Shown one piece after another: positions 11,304 to 20,963 of a DNA stretch of 21,030 nt; positions within the stretch are counted from its first letter, which is position 1, and the number at the start of each line of letters is the position of its first letter. The DNA is from Basidiobolus ranarum. Lineage: Eukaryota > Basidiobolomycota > Basidiobolomycetes > Basidiobolales. The notes beneath the pieces are model-generated. The model was not told where the DNA came from. It saw nothing but the letters and a program-made list of their open reading frames with translations, and made no database searches. The stretch lies in contig JASJQH010000215.1 in the NCBI GenBank assembly GCA_040143965.1, forward strand, positions 1 through 21,030, given 5' to 3'. The position numbers and the translations under genes were made by a program.

Positions 11304-12316
11304 ATGCTGTGTGTTTATATTTTAGAGAATTTGACAGGAACTACCAGAACCTATGTAGGTTTCACAGTGGACCTCCGGAGACGCCTAAGAAAGCACAATC
11401 GAGAGATTGTAGGGGGGGCGAGAGCCACCGAAGGTAAATATTGATTACTTCGTTTATAGCTAGTCAGTATTTGACGATAAACTTTCTAAACTACGAAGGT
11501 CGTTTATGGAAGCCATTTCTAGTGGTTACTGGCTTCCATACCAAGAAATGTGGGCTACAGCTTGAATGGAGAATAAAACATCCCCCTAGAACATGGTCGC
11601 AGTCGCGCTCAACATCGAAAGTATCGGGTCGTCGACGTCGTCGTAAGAATAATTCGAAAAGTATTATATATCCAAAATCACTATTCCCTCAAGCCAAACC
11701 ATCGAATATTTATAAAGAGAAATTTGTCAAAGTTTCTTGTGCTAAATTATCCAAAAAACTGTATCTAGCACATGCAGTATGTGCTATCCTACACCTTGAG
11801 AAGTGGACCACAAATGCCATCCCTCTAGCTGAACAGGGGAATATAGTACTCCACTGGGATGAAATAGATGATCTGAAGTCCATCAAAGCTCCATGGCCAG
11901 AAAGTATCGAACATAAGCAATTCGATTGGGCAAATTTCATTACTCAACCTTCGACCAGAGTCAAAAAAGATACCTCTAAGGATTCTATTCAAACCTCTGA
12001 CACCCCGTCTCAAGAGTTCGTATTAAACATGCGAATTGATCAGGATATCAATACTCAATCGGATGATATACCTCCGAATCCAGAAGACTCTTCCTTTGCC
12101 TCGCCATGCACCGATTCCTCTGCATCGCCCCTGACCCCATACAATCAAGATCACAGCCAGATTACGCCAGAGTCTCCTCTGCAAGCGAAATCTAAAAGTT
12201 TTCTTTCCGAGTTGACTCAACCACTACCTTCACCAGAGATCCCGCTGTTTGGTTTAAGACGATCACCAAGAATTAAGCGTTTGAACGAGAGGTTACTAGA
12301 TGAGGCCAGGCTATGA
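11304..12316 (+). CDS. SLX1-like GIY-YIG endonuclease without the C-terminal zinc finger
   Basis: Probable structure-specific nuclease related to SLX1, which with SLX4 cuts branched DNA such as 5' flaps and Holliday junctions. Exons 11304-11433 and 11499-12316 flank a 65-nt intron and give 315 residues. The GIY-YIG core is clear: VYIL (4-7), YVGF (17-20), the basic RRRLRKHN (25-32) and GGARATEG bridging the intron. Then come WKPFLVV and LEW with the expected catalytic Glu at 66. A basic patch RRRRRK follows. The middle region has KLSKKLYLAHAVCAILHLEKW and an acidic HWDEIDD, similar in layout to the linker of fungal SLX1. The Ser/Pro-rich tail ends in SPRIKRLNERLLDEARL. SLX1 proteins normally finish with a Cys/His-rich RING/PHD-like finger that contacts SLX4; here only three cysteines lie beyond the nuclease core, and none is in a CxxC pair. 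The ATG at 11304 is the only in-frame start before an upstream stop. The nuclease fold is firm; SLX1 orthology is uncertain. Confidence 0.85.
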
Positions 12317-13180
12317 ATTCCTTTAGAATATTGTCTTATTGATAAAATACTAGCTAATATGGAAAGCAATTCTAATTCAAAATCCCTCACTATATCCCAG
12401 ATACATTCGAAATAATGATAGGAAACTCTGGCTTAGTTTTAATTATATCGTCAATGGAAAGTCATAAGGTTAGACGACTTTGGTCCGTAAGTTTAATGGT
12501 TTTGAATTTAAAGGGTCTACTTGTTGAGCTATAAAATCTGCGCTCTTGATCTTTAGCCCTAGAAGATATTAGAGATGTACAGGATCATATTTGTGAGCAG
12601 ATATGGCATTAGGTGGAGATATCATTGTCTCCAAACTTGTATAACGAGCGTTACGTTTTCTTGAACCACATTGTACTGTATATATGATATTGGATGATTT
12701 AATCTAAAATATACGCCTCATATGGCAGTATCAGATATTCGCAGACTTGATCGGTTTCAATCCAATTTACACAATTATGTTGACGCATGGTCAAACGACG
12801 GCCTGATGGAACAGGTCTCATATATTTTAACTGCACAGTTTAATGAACATTGGTTTGCGACCTGAGTAGTATTGAGCTAAATCATTATCAACCAGTCTAT
12901 CCAAAACAGTCAAAGCGGTATTCTAATTTCAGGTTAGGAGAATACTGTTGAAATATTAGAAAAAATTAGCGATTATTCATATGTATATTTCCTTAATATT
13001 TCATCAGTCAAAATCGTAATATCAATTTTGGATACATCACACGAATGTTGAGATAAAGCAAGATTTTCGAACTTGTCCAAAACTCTCCACCCTTTTTCAT
13101 CAACCTCCTTAACACTGTAGAAATATATCCCTGCTGATATAGATATCTATTTAAAACTTGTTGAAGTTTATTGCTTTTAT
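12317..13180. other. Gene-poor AT-rich stretch downstream of the SLX1-like gene
   Basis: This holds the presumed 3' UTR of the nuclease gene and then low-complexity AT-rich sequence. No open frame of credible protein content is present on either strand. It grades into the G-poor repeat region. Confidence 0.5.
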
Positions 13181-13189
13181 CATATTTGT

Positions 13190-14290
13190 TATCCCTATCT
13201 TTATACACCTAACTATCCGATTTATAGCTATGTACTAAGCAATACAACATATATTTAGCGTATCTGTTAATTATTCAACTTGAAATTTCAAAGTAGTCAA
13301 GATTAACTCTAGGATATTCCACATCCACAGATGTTTTAAACACAACCATATTGCTCGTTTGTGTATTTCCACCACAAAGGATAGATACGACACCTTACTT
13401 CAATTAATACACACCTCTCAAGTTTATAATATCTCCATTTCTTAAATGCTCCTTCACAATGCTCAAATATTCACCATAAAGCTCATATAGTAAGTGGTGC
13501 AAAACTTCTACTCCTTCCACTAATCCTAAACACTTCAATTCATGCTAAATACTTACTACGTAAATACTATACCCTGAAAATGTTGTACAACCATATTTTG
13601 CACTTTTATTAGCTCCAGTATTCCAGCACTGAGAATTCTCTATTATTCATAAAAGCACCAAGGATATTCCATTGGCAATCATCTCTACTTATATGTTTCT
13701 TAAAATATTGATCCACGTGCCTATTTCATATTGAATCTTTACTCGGCAATATATTAAGAGCATCAAGTTTGTATTGAAACATAGACATCAATTGTTATTT
13801 TTTTTCCTGCCTTTATACGCCTAACTGTTTCACATATAGTATCTAAGTTAGCCAACATTGTCTAGTCATATATCACATGGTTCATACTTGGAGCATACAT
13901 TTAGGATATATGTGAAGTATTCAGGAATTAGAAATTTCAAACCTGAAGCTTCAGACTGATTCAAATCAGCCCCAGAACTGCTCATTTTCCTCCCACAGAT
14001 GTTCCAAACCTAGACCCATTGTTCGCTCTCAACAGCACTCACAAAGGTGCAAATGCTTTATTTTTGGTCAAAGAAATGATAATTCTCACATTCTGAGTAA
14101 CTCTATTTCCCAAAAATTCTTTTATCAATATCAAACTCACTCAAAAAGTCTAAACTTGTTATAACAGAGTATAAATGTGCTGTCCAAGAAATAATCGAAT
14201 TGAACTTGAATTTCAAAGTCATCCAGGTTTGCCTCCCCCTCCACCCAAAATGGCTCATATTACTCCGATAGGTTTTCTGAGCTTAAACTT
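13190..14290. repeat. Degenerate G-poor direct repeats
   Basis: Three blocks recur in the same order about 610-670 nt apart. Block 1 contains CTTTATACRCCTAACT at about 13196-13250 and 13807-13860. Block 2 contains TATTCA then GAAATTTCAAA near 13272 and 13918. Block 3 starts with CCACAGATGTT and ends with ACAAAGG at 13317-13380 and 13985-14047. A partial third copy of block 2, AACTTGAATTTCAAAGT, lies near 14203. Copies have diverged strongly with indels, so this is an old repeat. The plus strand is conspicuously poor in G throughout. Compared by eye only; family unknown, and no coding capacity is apparent. Confidence 0.5.
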
Positions 14291-16633
14291 GAGTTATTTT
14301 TTGTTTTATCTACAGAAGTAAAGCTACATTAGTTCTGTGACTTAAATCAACATATTGCAGGCTCAAAATCCCTTCATTCCTTAATCTTACTGAATATCAC
14401 TGAAGGTTTACTCTAGGTACCACATATAACCATACAGCCAACAAGTCCTCTAAATTATAATGTCAACGCGCTCTTCCTTTGTATGATGTCAACCACTACC
14501 TAGTGTCTTTCAAGATATTTTGAACGTTCCAATTTAATGAATTATAAAAAGTGATAATCGGGTGGAGATTGTAGCTGGTAAATATGGTGTGGCATTATGG
14601 AAATATAGGAACATAATCAGCCATTCAGGTTCTTTTGGGTTCAATAGCAGCACAAACCATGATATGATTGTTCATTCCAGTGCCTGGGTTAAGGTATGAA
14701 TAATCCTGCTTGTACAATCAACAATTCATGCAGTCAGCATTGTATGCTAATGAGTAAGCAACTTTATACGCTTGTCCTTTGTTTTCAACAAATATTTTGT
14801 CAATTCGATACCCACAGATCCGTCAATGAAACATGTGTGTTAGAAAGTATACCGCAAATCTGATTTCTACTACGCGCAGTAGCTGTCTCCCGAGGTTTAA
14901 GGGATTGCGATGCGAAAGCGATGTGACAACATACAGAGACAGTCATGATCATGAGCTACAAAATATTAGTTTCTATTTACTTCCCATGTATGTGCTGACT
15001 TGATTCTCAAATATGTGGCCAATCTTATTCAACCTCATTCGACACAAAGCCTAATACATTCCTTGATTATTTACTGGAAAGTGCTGCGAAGCAAAGAGTG
15101 CATACAGAGATTCGATATCTCATCGAATGACTACAGACGTCAAATATACGTACTCCTAAAGAGAGTTTGAAAATCAGCAAGGTACACTAACCGTAGCGAT
15201 TCGTAGTGGATTTGAGGCTTTTTAGAGCAAAGCCCATTTCTCACTTGGTATAATGGAGATTATTGAGAAAGATTTCATTCTAGCTTACTAATTAGAGTGT
15301 ATATGCGCATATATAGACCTATTCAATGCTGGCAACAACTAACTAAGACCCTGCGGACCTATGAAAGGAAATATGTTATTAGATATTACCAAGTGAACGA
15401 ATGGGCCATTTGCCAAATGCTAGTAATATCTTCCATGTTTCAAGGGATTTCGCCATCATATGACAAGTTGGCCTTGGTTTTCGAACATAAATAGATGCAA
15501 ATATTACATAGATGAAGTTATAATGTCATCTAATACCGTTAAACGATTGACAACTCATGCATTGATGTACAGGCACATCCATTCTTTCGTGTTTCTATCC
15601 TAGATTTGATCGTGCGATACTCATTGCTCATGCATGACTAGATTCCACAGTCTATATTCGTATGAAAGGGTGATATCTAGTCATCAGATTCAATGCACTA
15701 TTTATATGCACAGATGCATCTACGAAATGCAAAGATCAATATATTCATGAGCCAGCTGTAAGTATCCAACTCGAGCCTCGTCCACAGCACTCATGTAAAG
15801 TCACATTGATTAATAGGCCTCTCAAATGACTCAAAGCCCATTCAAATAGTCAGATTCGAAATGTCATATGAGAGTCAGATGCTTGCTTAATCTAAACGGA
15901 GTGCATATCAGTATAAATGGGGCCATTGGGAAAATTCCCGGATAGACTTGTGATGATGGTCGCTGCTCATAAATCGTGCTTTTGAAGCCCAATATTACTT
16001 AAATCGTGATGAGTAAACCGCAAACTATGTATTCCAATGTCTTCTTGCACAGTATGAATCTTGAAGCCGGAAATCCGGAGTGGCCTGTTGCAAACTCGAA
16101 GTTACATTCTGTACAAACCAGCTAAATGACATTTCATTATCGAGGAACATTTTGCGAATTTAGTATCATGTTATTATATATTACTATTCCGCAAGACTTG
16201 TGATGCGTGCTTTAACTAAGCTCAGAGTGCCTCGATCAGAAATTACAATACTCTAGCTATTTATTGCCATCTTACTTTATTTCAATATCAAAACATTTCT
16301 GACATGGCCCGCTCACTTACAGATATTTACTTGACGATATCTATGCTAAGTGTGCTTAGAATCTTTCAGGCATATTATATCCAGCACAACAGTACACTTG
16401 CCACTGGAGTTTTAAATTGTACTACGATTGTATATCGTGACGACTAGTCGTAGACTTTCAACAATCTAGCTAGCTATAGTGCTTATCAGTCTATTAACCT
16501 CAACTTTACAATATGGAATGTTTGTTTATTTAGTTAGATAATGGTATGAGCATTCACTAGTTCGTCACTGATGTGAGCAACAAAATGATAATATTGAGGT
16601 CAATCTTACACAAGTCAGGCTCTCAAGAACCCT
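14291..16633. other. Gene-poor intergenic stretch
   Basis: About 2.3 kb with no supported gene. The longest plus-strand frame (15297-15494) starts at GTG and shows no domain or signal peptide. An imperfect inverted repeat, CTGTCTC/GAGACAG, with outer GTAGCT/AGCTAC arms and a TCATGATCATGA palindrome between the right arms, spans 14879-14959. Nothing else was recognised. Confidence 0.45.
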
Positions 16634-16840
16634 TTAAAATCCAATGCCGTATTTATAACCCAGCCTATGATATCTAGGACGTCGACCTGTCACAGAACCC
16701 AGAGAATTTGCGGTTTTGGGGATCCTGGAGGTGTAAGATTTCAACCGGCTTGTTAATCTCTTAACTCTGTTATATGAAAGGAATTGACTACTCGCAACTA
16801 GACCGGAAAATATGATTAGAAGTAGTAGGGGAAGGGACAT
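16634..16840 (-). CDS. Small secreted protein with C-terminal PRYHRLGYKYGIGF tail (paralogue 1)
   Basis: A single-exon gene for 68 residues. An N-terminal hydrophobic segment (residues 2-16, LPLLLLIIFSGLVAS) followed by SSQ looks like a cleavable signal peptide, so the product is probably secreted. The mature part is strongly basic and Ser/Thr-rich (NRVKRLTSRLKSYTSRIPK), has no cysteines, and ends in PRYHRLGYKYGIGF directly before the stop. A dibasic GRR precedes this tail, but the following Pro would disfavour a Kex2 cut. The neighbouring gene at 17805-18002 shares the tail and the promoter. In the 14 tail codons the pair differs mostly at synonymous positions, which points to selection on the peptide. 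The function is unknown; a candidate effector or signalling peptide is an inference from size, secretion and duplication. The start is the only ATG before the signal sequence. Confidence 0.72.
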   Translation of the reverse strand: MSLPLLLLIIFSGLVASSQFLSYNRVKRLTSRLKSYTSRIPKTANSLGSVTGRRPRYHRLGYKYGIGF

Positions 16841-17804
16841 TATTAGTGTTTCGAAGTAGGGTATGTGTGAGATGATTTAAGATTATACCAGGAGAAGTCC
16901 GGGCTTTATATACAAGTAGTTAGCTAAACTATGATCGCAGCAATGCTCAAAACATCCATGAATATTCCCTGACAGGTGACAAATATGATCTCAAGTTCAA
17001 TTCAATTAGTTCAGGTCCTGAGCCTGCTACGTTAAAGGAACCTCGCTTGCTGTTTAGTATAGATGTATTGATGGTTTTTTAGTTGCACATATTGGTTATT
17101 ATAAACAGTATTCAGCTTGCAACATACATTGTAACTCTCGAGAAACGAATAAAGTGATAAGCAACAGGTATTTTACTCATTCAGATTTTCTACAGGTAGG
17201 AATAATTTGATGTTCAGTTGAATGTTGTACAGATTCCATGCAAGTAGAAATGCTATGGCGCATTGATATGGGCTAACATCATGATCCATGTTTCTTATCC
17301 ACCAGAGGGTGTGATACGTGCTCTGTGTATCTTCGATTAGGAGATTTGGCCAGGCTTAGAAATCGAAGCGTGATTTTACAATCAACAAAGAGATCCCAGT
17401 GTTAGTTTTCGTTAAAATAAATGGATGCATAGTTGTAGTTTGCAATGGGATGGTAGGGCTAAACTATCATGTATGTTGCATACTGCCAACGTGCAGAGAA
17501 ATTAATTTAAGCCATTTTATCAGTTAATCGTGGTATTTGCATAGAGTAGGACTTCATTTGTTTTATTCGTTATAATTTATACAGGGCTGAGGTAGAGTAT
17601 TCAGTCTCATATGGAACCATGAGCTAGTTGCCATGATAAGAAGAGAAAATATTGTGGGATAGACTCCGTTATGTGTAAAGAACAAACTTCTGTTATATGG
17701 AGTGGCTTAGACACGAAGATATTGTATTTAGCAAAATGGCATGGACAGGGGGGACTGATTGTACTCATTTTCGCCTGGAAAATAGCAACGATATCAGAGT
17801 TACT
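16841..17804. other. Spacer between the two small-protein paralogues
   Basis: About 960 nt. The first 75 nt hold the 5' leader and TATA promoter of paralogue 1 (minus strand). The remainder is AT-rich and holds the presumed 3' region of paralogue 2. No further copy of the conserved tail was found by eye. Confidence 0.45.
16891..16913 (-). promoter_or_regulatory. TATA promoter element of small-protein paralogue 1
   Basis: On the minus strand, GTATATAAAGC is followed by ACTTCTCC, ending about 50 nt before the ATG. The same order (GTATATAAGC, then ACTTCTTCC) occurs before paralogue 2 at nearly the same distance, so the promoter was probably duplicated with the gene. Confidence 0.55.
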
Positions 17805-18002
17805 TCAGAAGCCTACTCCATACTTGTAACCAATCTTATGGTATCTCGGTGACTTGTGACTTTTCGTGAGTAAAGCAGTTGATTTAGCCACTGAGGGCAG
17901 CCATTTGTGTGGAAGAGCAAACAACTTACGTCTGATAGAGACAAAAGTATGAAGTAGGCTCAACAATATGGAAAAGATCAGAAATGTATAGGCAAGTTCC
18001 AT
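17805..18002 (-). CDS. Small secreted or membrane protein with C-terminal PRYHKIGYKYGVGF tail (paralogue 2)
   Basis: An open frame of 65 residues from the ATG at 18002. The N-terminus MELAYTFLIFSILLSLLHTF is a long hydrophobic segment, either a signal peptide or a signal anchor, and is followed by basic SIRRK. The middle (LPHKWLPSVAKSTALLTKSH) resembles paralogue 1 only in being basic and Ser/Thr/Leu-containing. The last 14 residues, PRYHKIGYKYGVGF, match paralogue 1 with three conservative changes (K/R, I/L, V/I), and the stop follows at once in both. No cysteines. A GTAAGT inside the frame and a CAG 39 nt later would, if spliced, remove 13 residues without changing frame, though that is short for a fungal intron. 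Same strand as paralogue 1, so a tandem duplication. Function unknown. Confidence 0.7.
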   Translation of the reverse strand: MELAYTFLIFSILLSLLHTFVSIRRKLFALPHKWLPSVAKSTALLTKSHKSPRYHKIGYKYGVGF

Positions 18003-18041
18003 GTTCACTAAAAAGGTGGGTTAGTGTAGTATGACTTTGTT

Positions 18042-18065
18042 GGAAGAAGTGTGCAGCTTATATAC
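18042..18065 (-). promoter_or_regulatory. TATA promoter element of small-protein paralogue 2
   Basis: GTATATAAGC followed by ACTTCTTCC on the minus strand, about 40-63 nt upstream of the ATG at 18002. It is the counterpart of the element before paralogue 1. Confidence 0.55.
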
Positions 18066-19640
18066 CTTTTGCAATCTGATTTTTAATGTACTTGGAAGAT
18101 ATCGAATCCGAATCTGGCTATTCTATGCACTGTTTCTAACATAGCATAAGAAATGATACTAGAACTACGAGAATTCGCTCGTTAGCTACATACATTTGTA
18201 CGCAACAATACGCGCAGCTGATACATGAAGCATTCACACTCATGTTTTTCAATCGCACCAGGGGTAAGAGCTACTACGCTTCCATACAAATCACTCCAGC
18301 TGCTTAGGGAGCGTCATTTTGATTTACCTCAAAAGGAGTAAATCCTGATCAACAGACTATATTTTACTCATTCTTTTGGATGCTTTCCCGGAGTCTACAT
18401 GGAGATTGGTAAAACAATGACTGCAATGACGACACTCGTCTAAGCAATACTCACAACATGCAATCGGTTATAATGCTACATTATTCTTGCGATCGAAAGA
18501 TGCTATCGGAAACACCTCAAAGAATCGTTTCAAGATTTAAAACATTTTCACCAGATGTGATGATTCTGAGAATAGATAGGCAGTGTCTTGGCTCATTTCC
18601 AACTGATGCATCTAATTGTCACAATGTAACATCGAAAGAACAGGGATTGTCGGCTAGTCTGTCCTATTAACTGCTGTCTGCTTAGATACCCTATTCATTC
18701 AAATACACTAGTCAGTTTGATACCAATCAGAGTTGGCGTCATAGCATCTCCCTTACTTGGTCTGAGGTGCCCACAAATTGAGAATGGCTGCACGCAAAAT
18801 AATGACTTGAGTATGATGTAGTTATGAGGTACTTTCATATGGTTCTCATTTGACATGTCAATCGTTGTTAAGCTGCAACTGAAGATTATGAACGTTTGAA
18901 GGGATATAGGATGTATGCACAAGTTTCATAAATAATATTAACCCCATTGTATAGGTAGCCAATAAGAACAAAGATGAAAAGTCTTTTTATGCCTCCTGCC
19001 TGAGCATGAACAATTTAAATATCAGAACAACTTCAATCAAGCCTGAGCCATATTAGGAATCAATCAATCTTGCTAATAAACTTTTCACAGATGAGAATTC
19101 TCTAGTCTAGAGATGAAAAGCTCTGGAAACATGCCTACTAATACAGTAATGGTAAAAACATTGGACATTAGATATTGTAAAATAAAAATTGGCCAAGAAC
19201 AATTACAGAAAATCAATTTTATCTAACCACATATTTGTTGAAATTAGCATTGCCTAAACACCTATATAGTCATATATAGCTTAGTACTTAGTTATCTTAT
19301 AATTCACCAAGATATTATCCATTATTCTCAATTGGAATTTACTTAGAATATTTTTCACAACTTAGAAGTTCTCAGATATATAGATTTTTCAAACTTGTGC
19401 TAGAAGCCCCAAACTTTGCACACATGCTCCTGGGACCTTCCTTAACACATTCTACATGTTTGTTTGTTTGCATCTTGACAAAACTATAAATGTCAACTTT
19501 CTACTCAATAAATCAACAAGTGAAAACCACCAATTCCTCTAATTCTCCAAACCACTTCCAACAGGCTCCCAAATACTTTAACATATTCAAGTACCTAAGT
19601 ATCCATAAACCATGTTTAGCATGATCAATATTCAATTAGC
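18066..19640. other. Gene-poor stretch
   Basis: An ATG-initiated plus-strand frame of 70 codons (18458-18670) contains HYSCDRKML and PTDASNCHN but no signal peptide, and upstream sequence in frame is stopped. I do not call it a gene. The stretch from about 18950 onward becomes AT-rich and G-poor, like the 13-14 kb repeat region. Confidence 0.4.
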
Positions 19641-19880
19641 TAGTATTTTGTGAGTCTAAATCTTCACACAAATTTTGGATATATCTGAAACTTTCACACC
19701 AATGCAAAACTCCACAGATTTTAACCCCAACATCCTGCTAATATGCTTCTTCAATTCTGACGTAAGTGCAAATAATTATTTTCAATTCAATAAAACAAGT
19801 GCAAATTACTTATTTATTCTAATTACCCTAAACGCTTCCTACCCATCTCAGAAACTCACAACAAAAACAGTTAATTATTG
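19641..19880. repeat. Diverged copy of the G-poor repeat
   Basis: CTCCACAGATTTTAACCCCAAC and what follows (from about 19711) resemble block 3 of the 13-14 kb repeats, and AGTGCAAATAATTATTTT downstream resembles the sequence just after the second copy of block 3. A segment with CCCTAAACGCTTC near 19826 resembles CCTAAACACTTC near 13525. The 79-codon open frame across this segment begins at a non-ATG codon and is probably not coding. Similarity was judged by eye and is weak. Confidence 0.35.
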
Positions 19881-20431
19881 TATATGCAAGCTTCACGTGC
19901 CTCCACTAAGATAAATCATTTCAGACTTGAATGTTTTACTAATCTTTGAATATGTTTTCTAAATCTGAAAATCTGAAAATTCTTGATCTAACGAAGAGTA
20001 AATACATTATGTAGATCATTCTTTAGTGCCTACCAGTGCTTACATTTTCCAACAGTAACAACAGCCCGGACTGGTACTTATTGGAACTTGCGATTACTAG
20101 ATTGTTCACCATGTATTATATTCCATTTGACACATCTCCTACTGCTAATTGTTTTATTACAAATGCCAAATTAAGATATCTAATCATTAATGTCTAATAC
20201 ACGAGATTCTGCGTTAAGAACAAACTCCCTGTAACAACACAGTCAAAAAGAATTGGAGTTTACAGAATCAGGATATATATATACAAGATTCTAATGAAAA
20301 GCATTTGGATTGCTATGTATAAACGAGAGTATATTATATATGAATGCATAAATGAACAAGCAGACATTGATATCGATTTAGAATTGCTACAAGGATAGCA
20401 GAAACTTGAATATTCATTCCTTTAGATATTC
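19881..20431. other. Intergenic, 3' side of the right-edge gene
   Basis: AT-rich sequence that includes a short TA run near 20271-20283. It probably contains the 3' UTR of the minus-strand gene at the right edge. No gene seen. Confidence 0.4.
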
Positions 20432-20963
20432 TTATAAAATTGTACAATACGAGGACCAAATTCTCTCAGGATAACGATTCTCTTCGGTGAGTTCATCCCA
20501 TTGCGTACCGTACATCCAAAAATTGAAGTCTTTCTTTTCATACTGTAAGTGTACTTTACTCAATGACAAAACGTCCACTGATAGTCGTTGTGCCAGAACT
20601 CTTTCATATGACGACCCAGCAGTCTGATTTCGAGAATTGGAGGCAGAGACAACATATCTGCAAGCGTCCATTATATTATCAGCTAAAGCAGCAGAGTCAA
20701 ATGCAACACCTGGTAACTCTTCTTTATCGACGTTTACATTGTAAGTTAATGGGATATTTGTAATTGTAATTGGGTGAATCACCGCGAAAGGTAAATATCT
20801 GCTTTCCTTATAGCCTGAGGTTACGATCGAGCCATGGTTGCTTTTTTCCCAGATATTAGCACTTGAGCCCTCACGCTCCCGCCACAATTCAAAATCAGCC
20901 ATGTCACGCGCAACAATGTGGGAATTCTCACGAGTTTTAAAATGAACCATAACAAAACTGCTT
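20432..20963 (-). CDS. Unrecognised protein, C-terminal part, ending in a CaaX-like CTIL
   Basis: A minus-strand frame giving 172 residues if it starts at the ATG at 20950. Just upstream, TTACTGAAAAAAAGCAG looks like a fungal branch point and 3' splice site (acceptor near 20964), so the frame may be a last exon whose earlier exons lie beyond the window. The visible protein is soluble and mixed-charge: an acidic/basic N-terminal part (ADFELWREREGSSANIWEK), an aliphatic-rich stretch (FAVIHPITITNIPLTYN), VAFDSAALADNIMDACRYVV, and a Tyr/Trp-rich end (FNFWMYGTQWDEL, then YPERIWSSYCTIL). The last four residues fit a CaaX box with X = Leu, which in known proteins directs geranylgeranylation. No GTPase motifs are present. 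I recognise no family. Coding nature is supported by length and composition only. Confidence 0.5.

Noticed and set aside
13008-13208. Minus-strand open frame of 66 codons, Lys/Tyr/Leu-rich
   Set aside because: It starts at GTG, lies next to the G-poor repeats, and its composition reflects the AT-rich DNA. No protein signature.
18458-18670. ATG-started frame of 70 codons with HYSCDRKML, faintly like the YxC motif of small fungal effectors
   Set aside because: There is no signal peptide, upstream in-frame sequence is stopped and the motif match is too short to support a gene.
20563-20763. Plus-strand open frame of 66 codons
   Set aside because: It is a shadow of the minus-strand right-edge coding frame.
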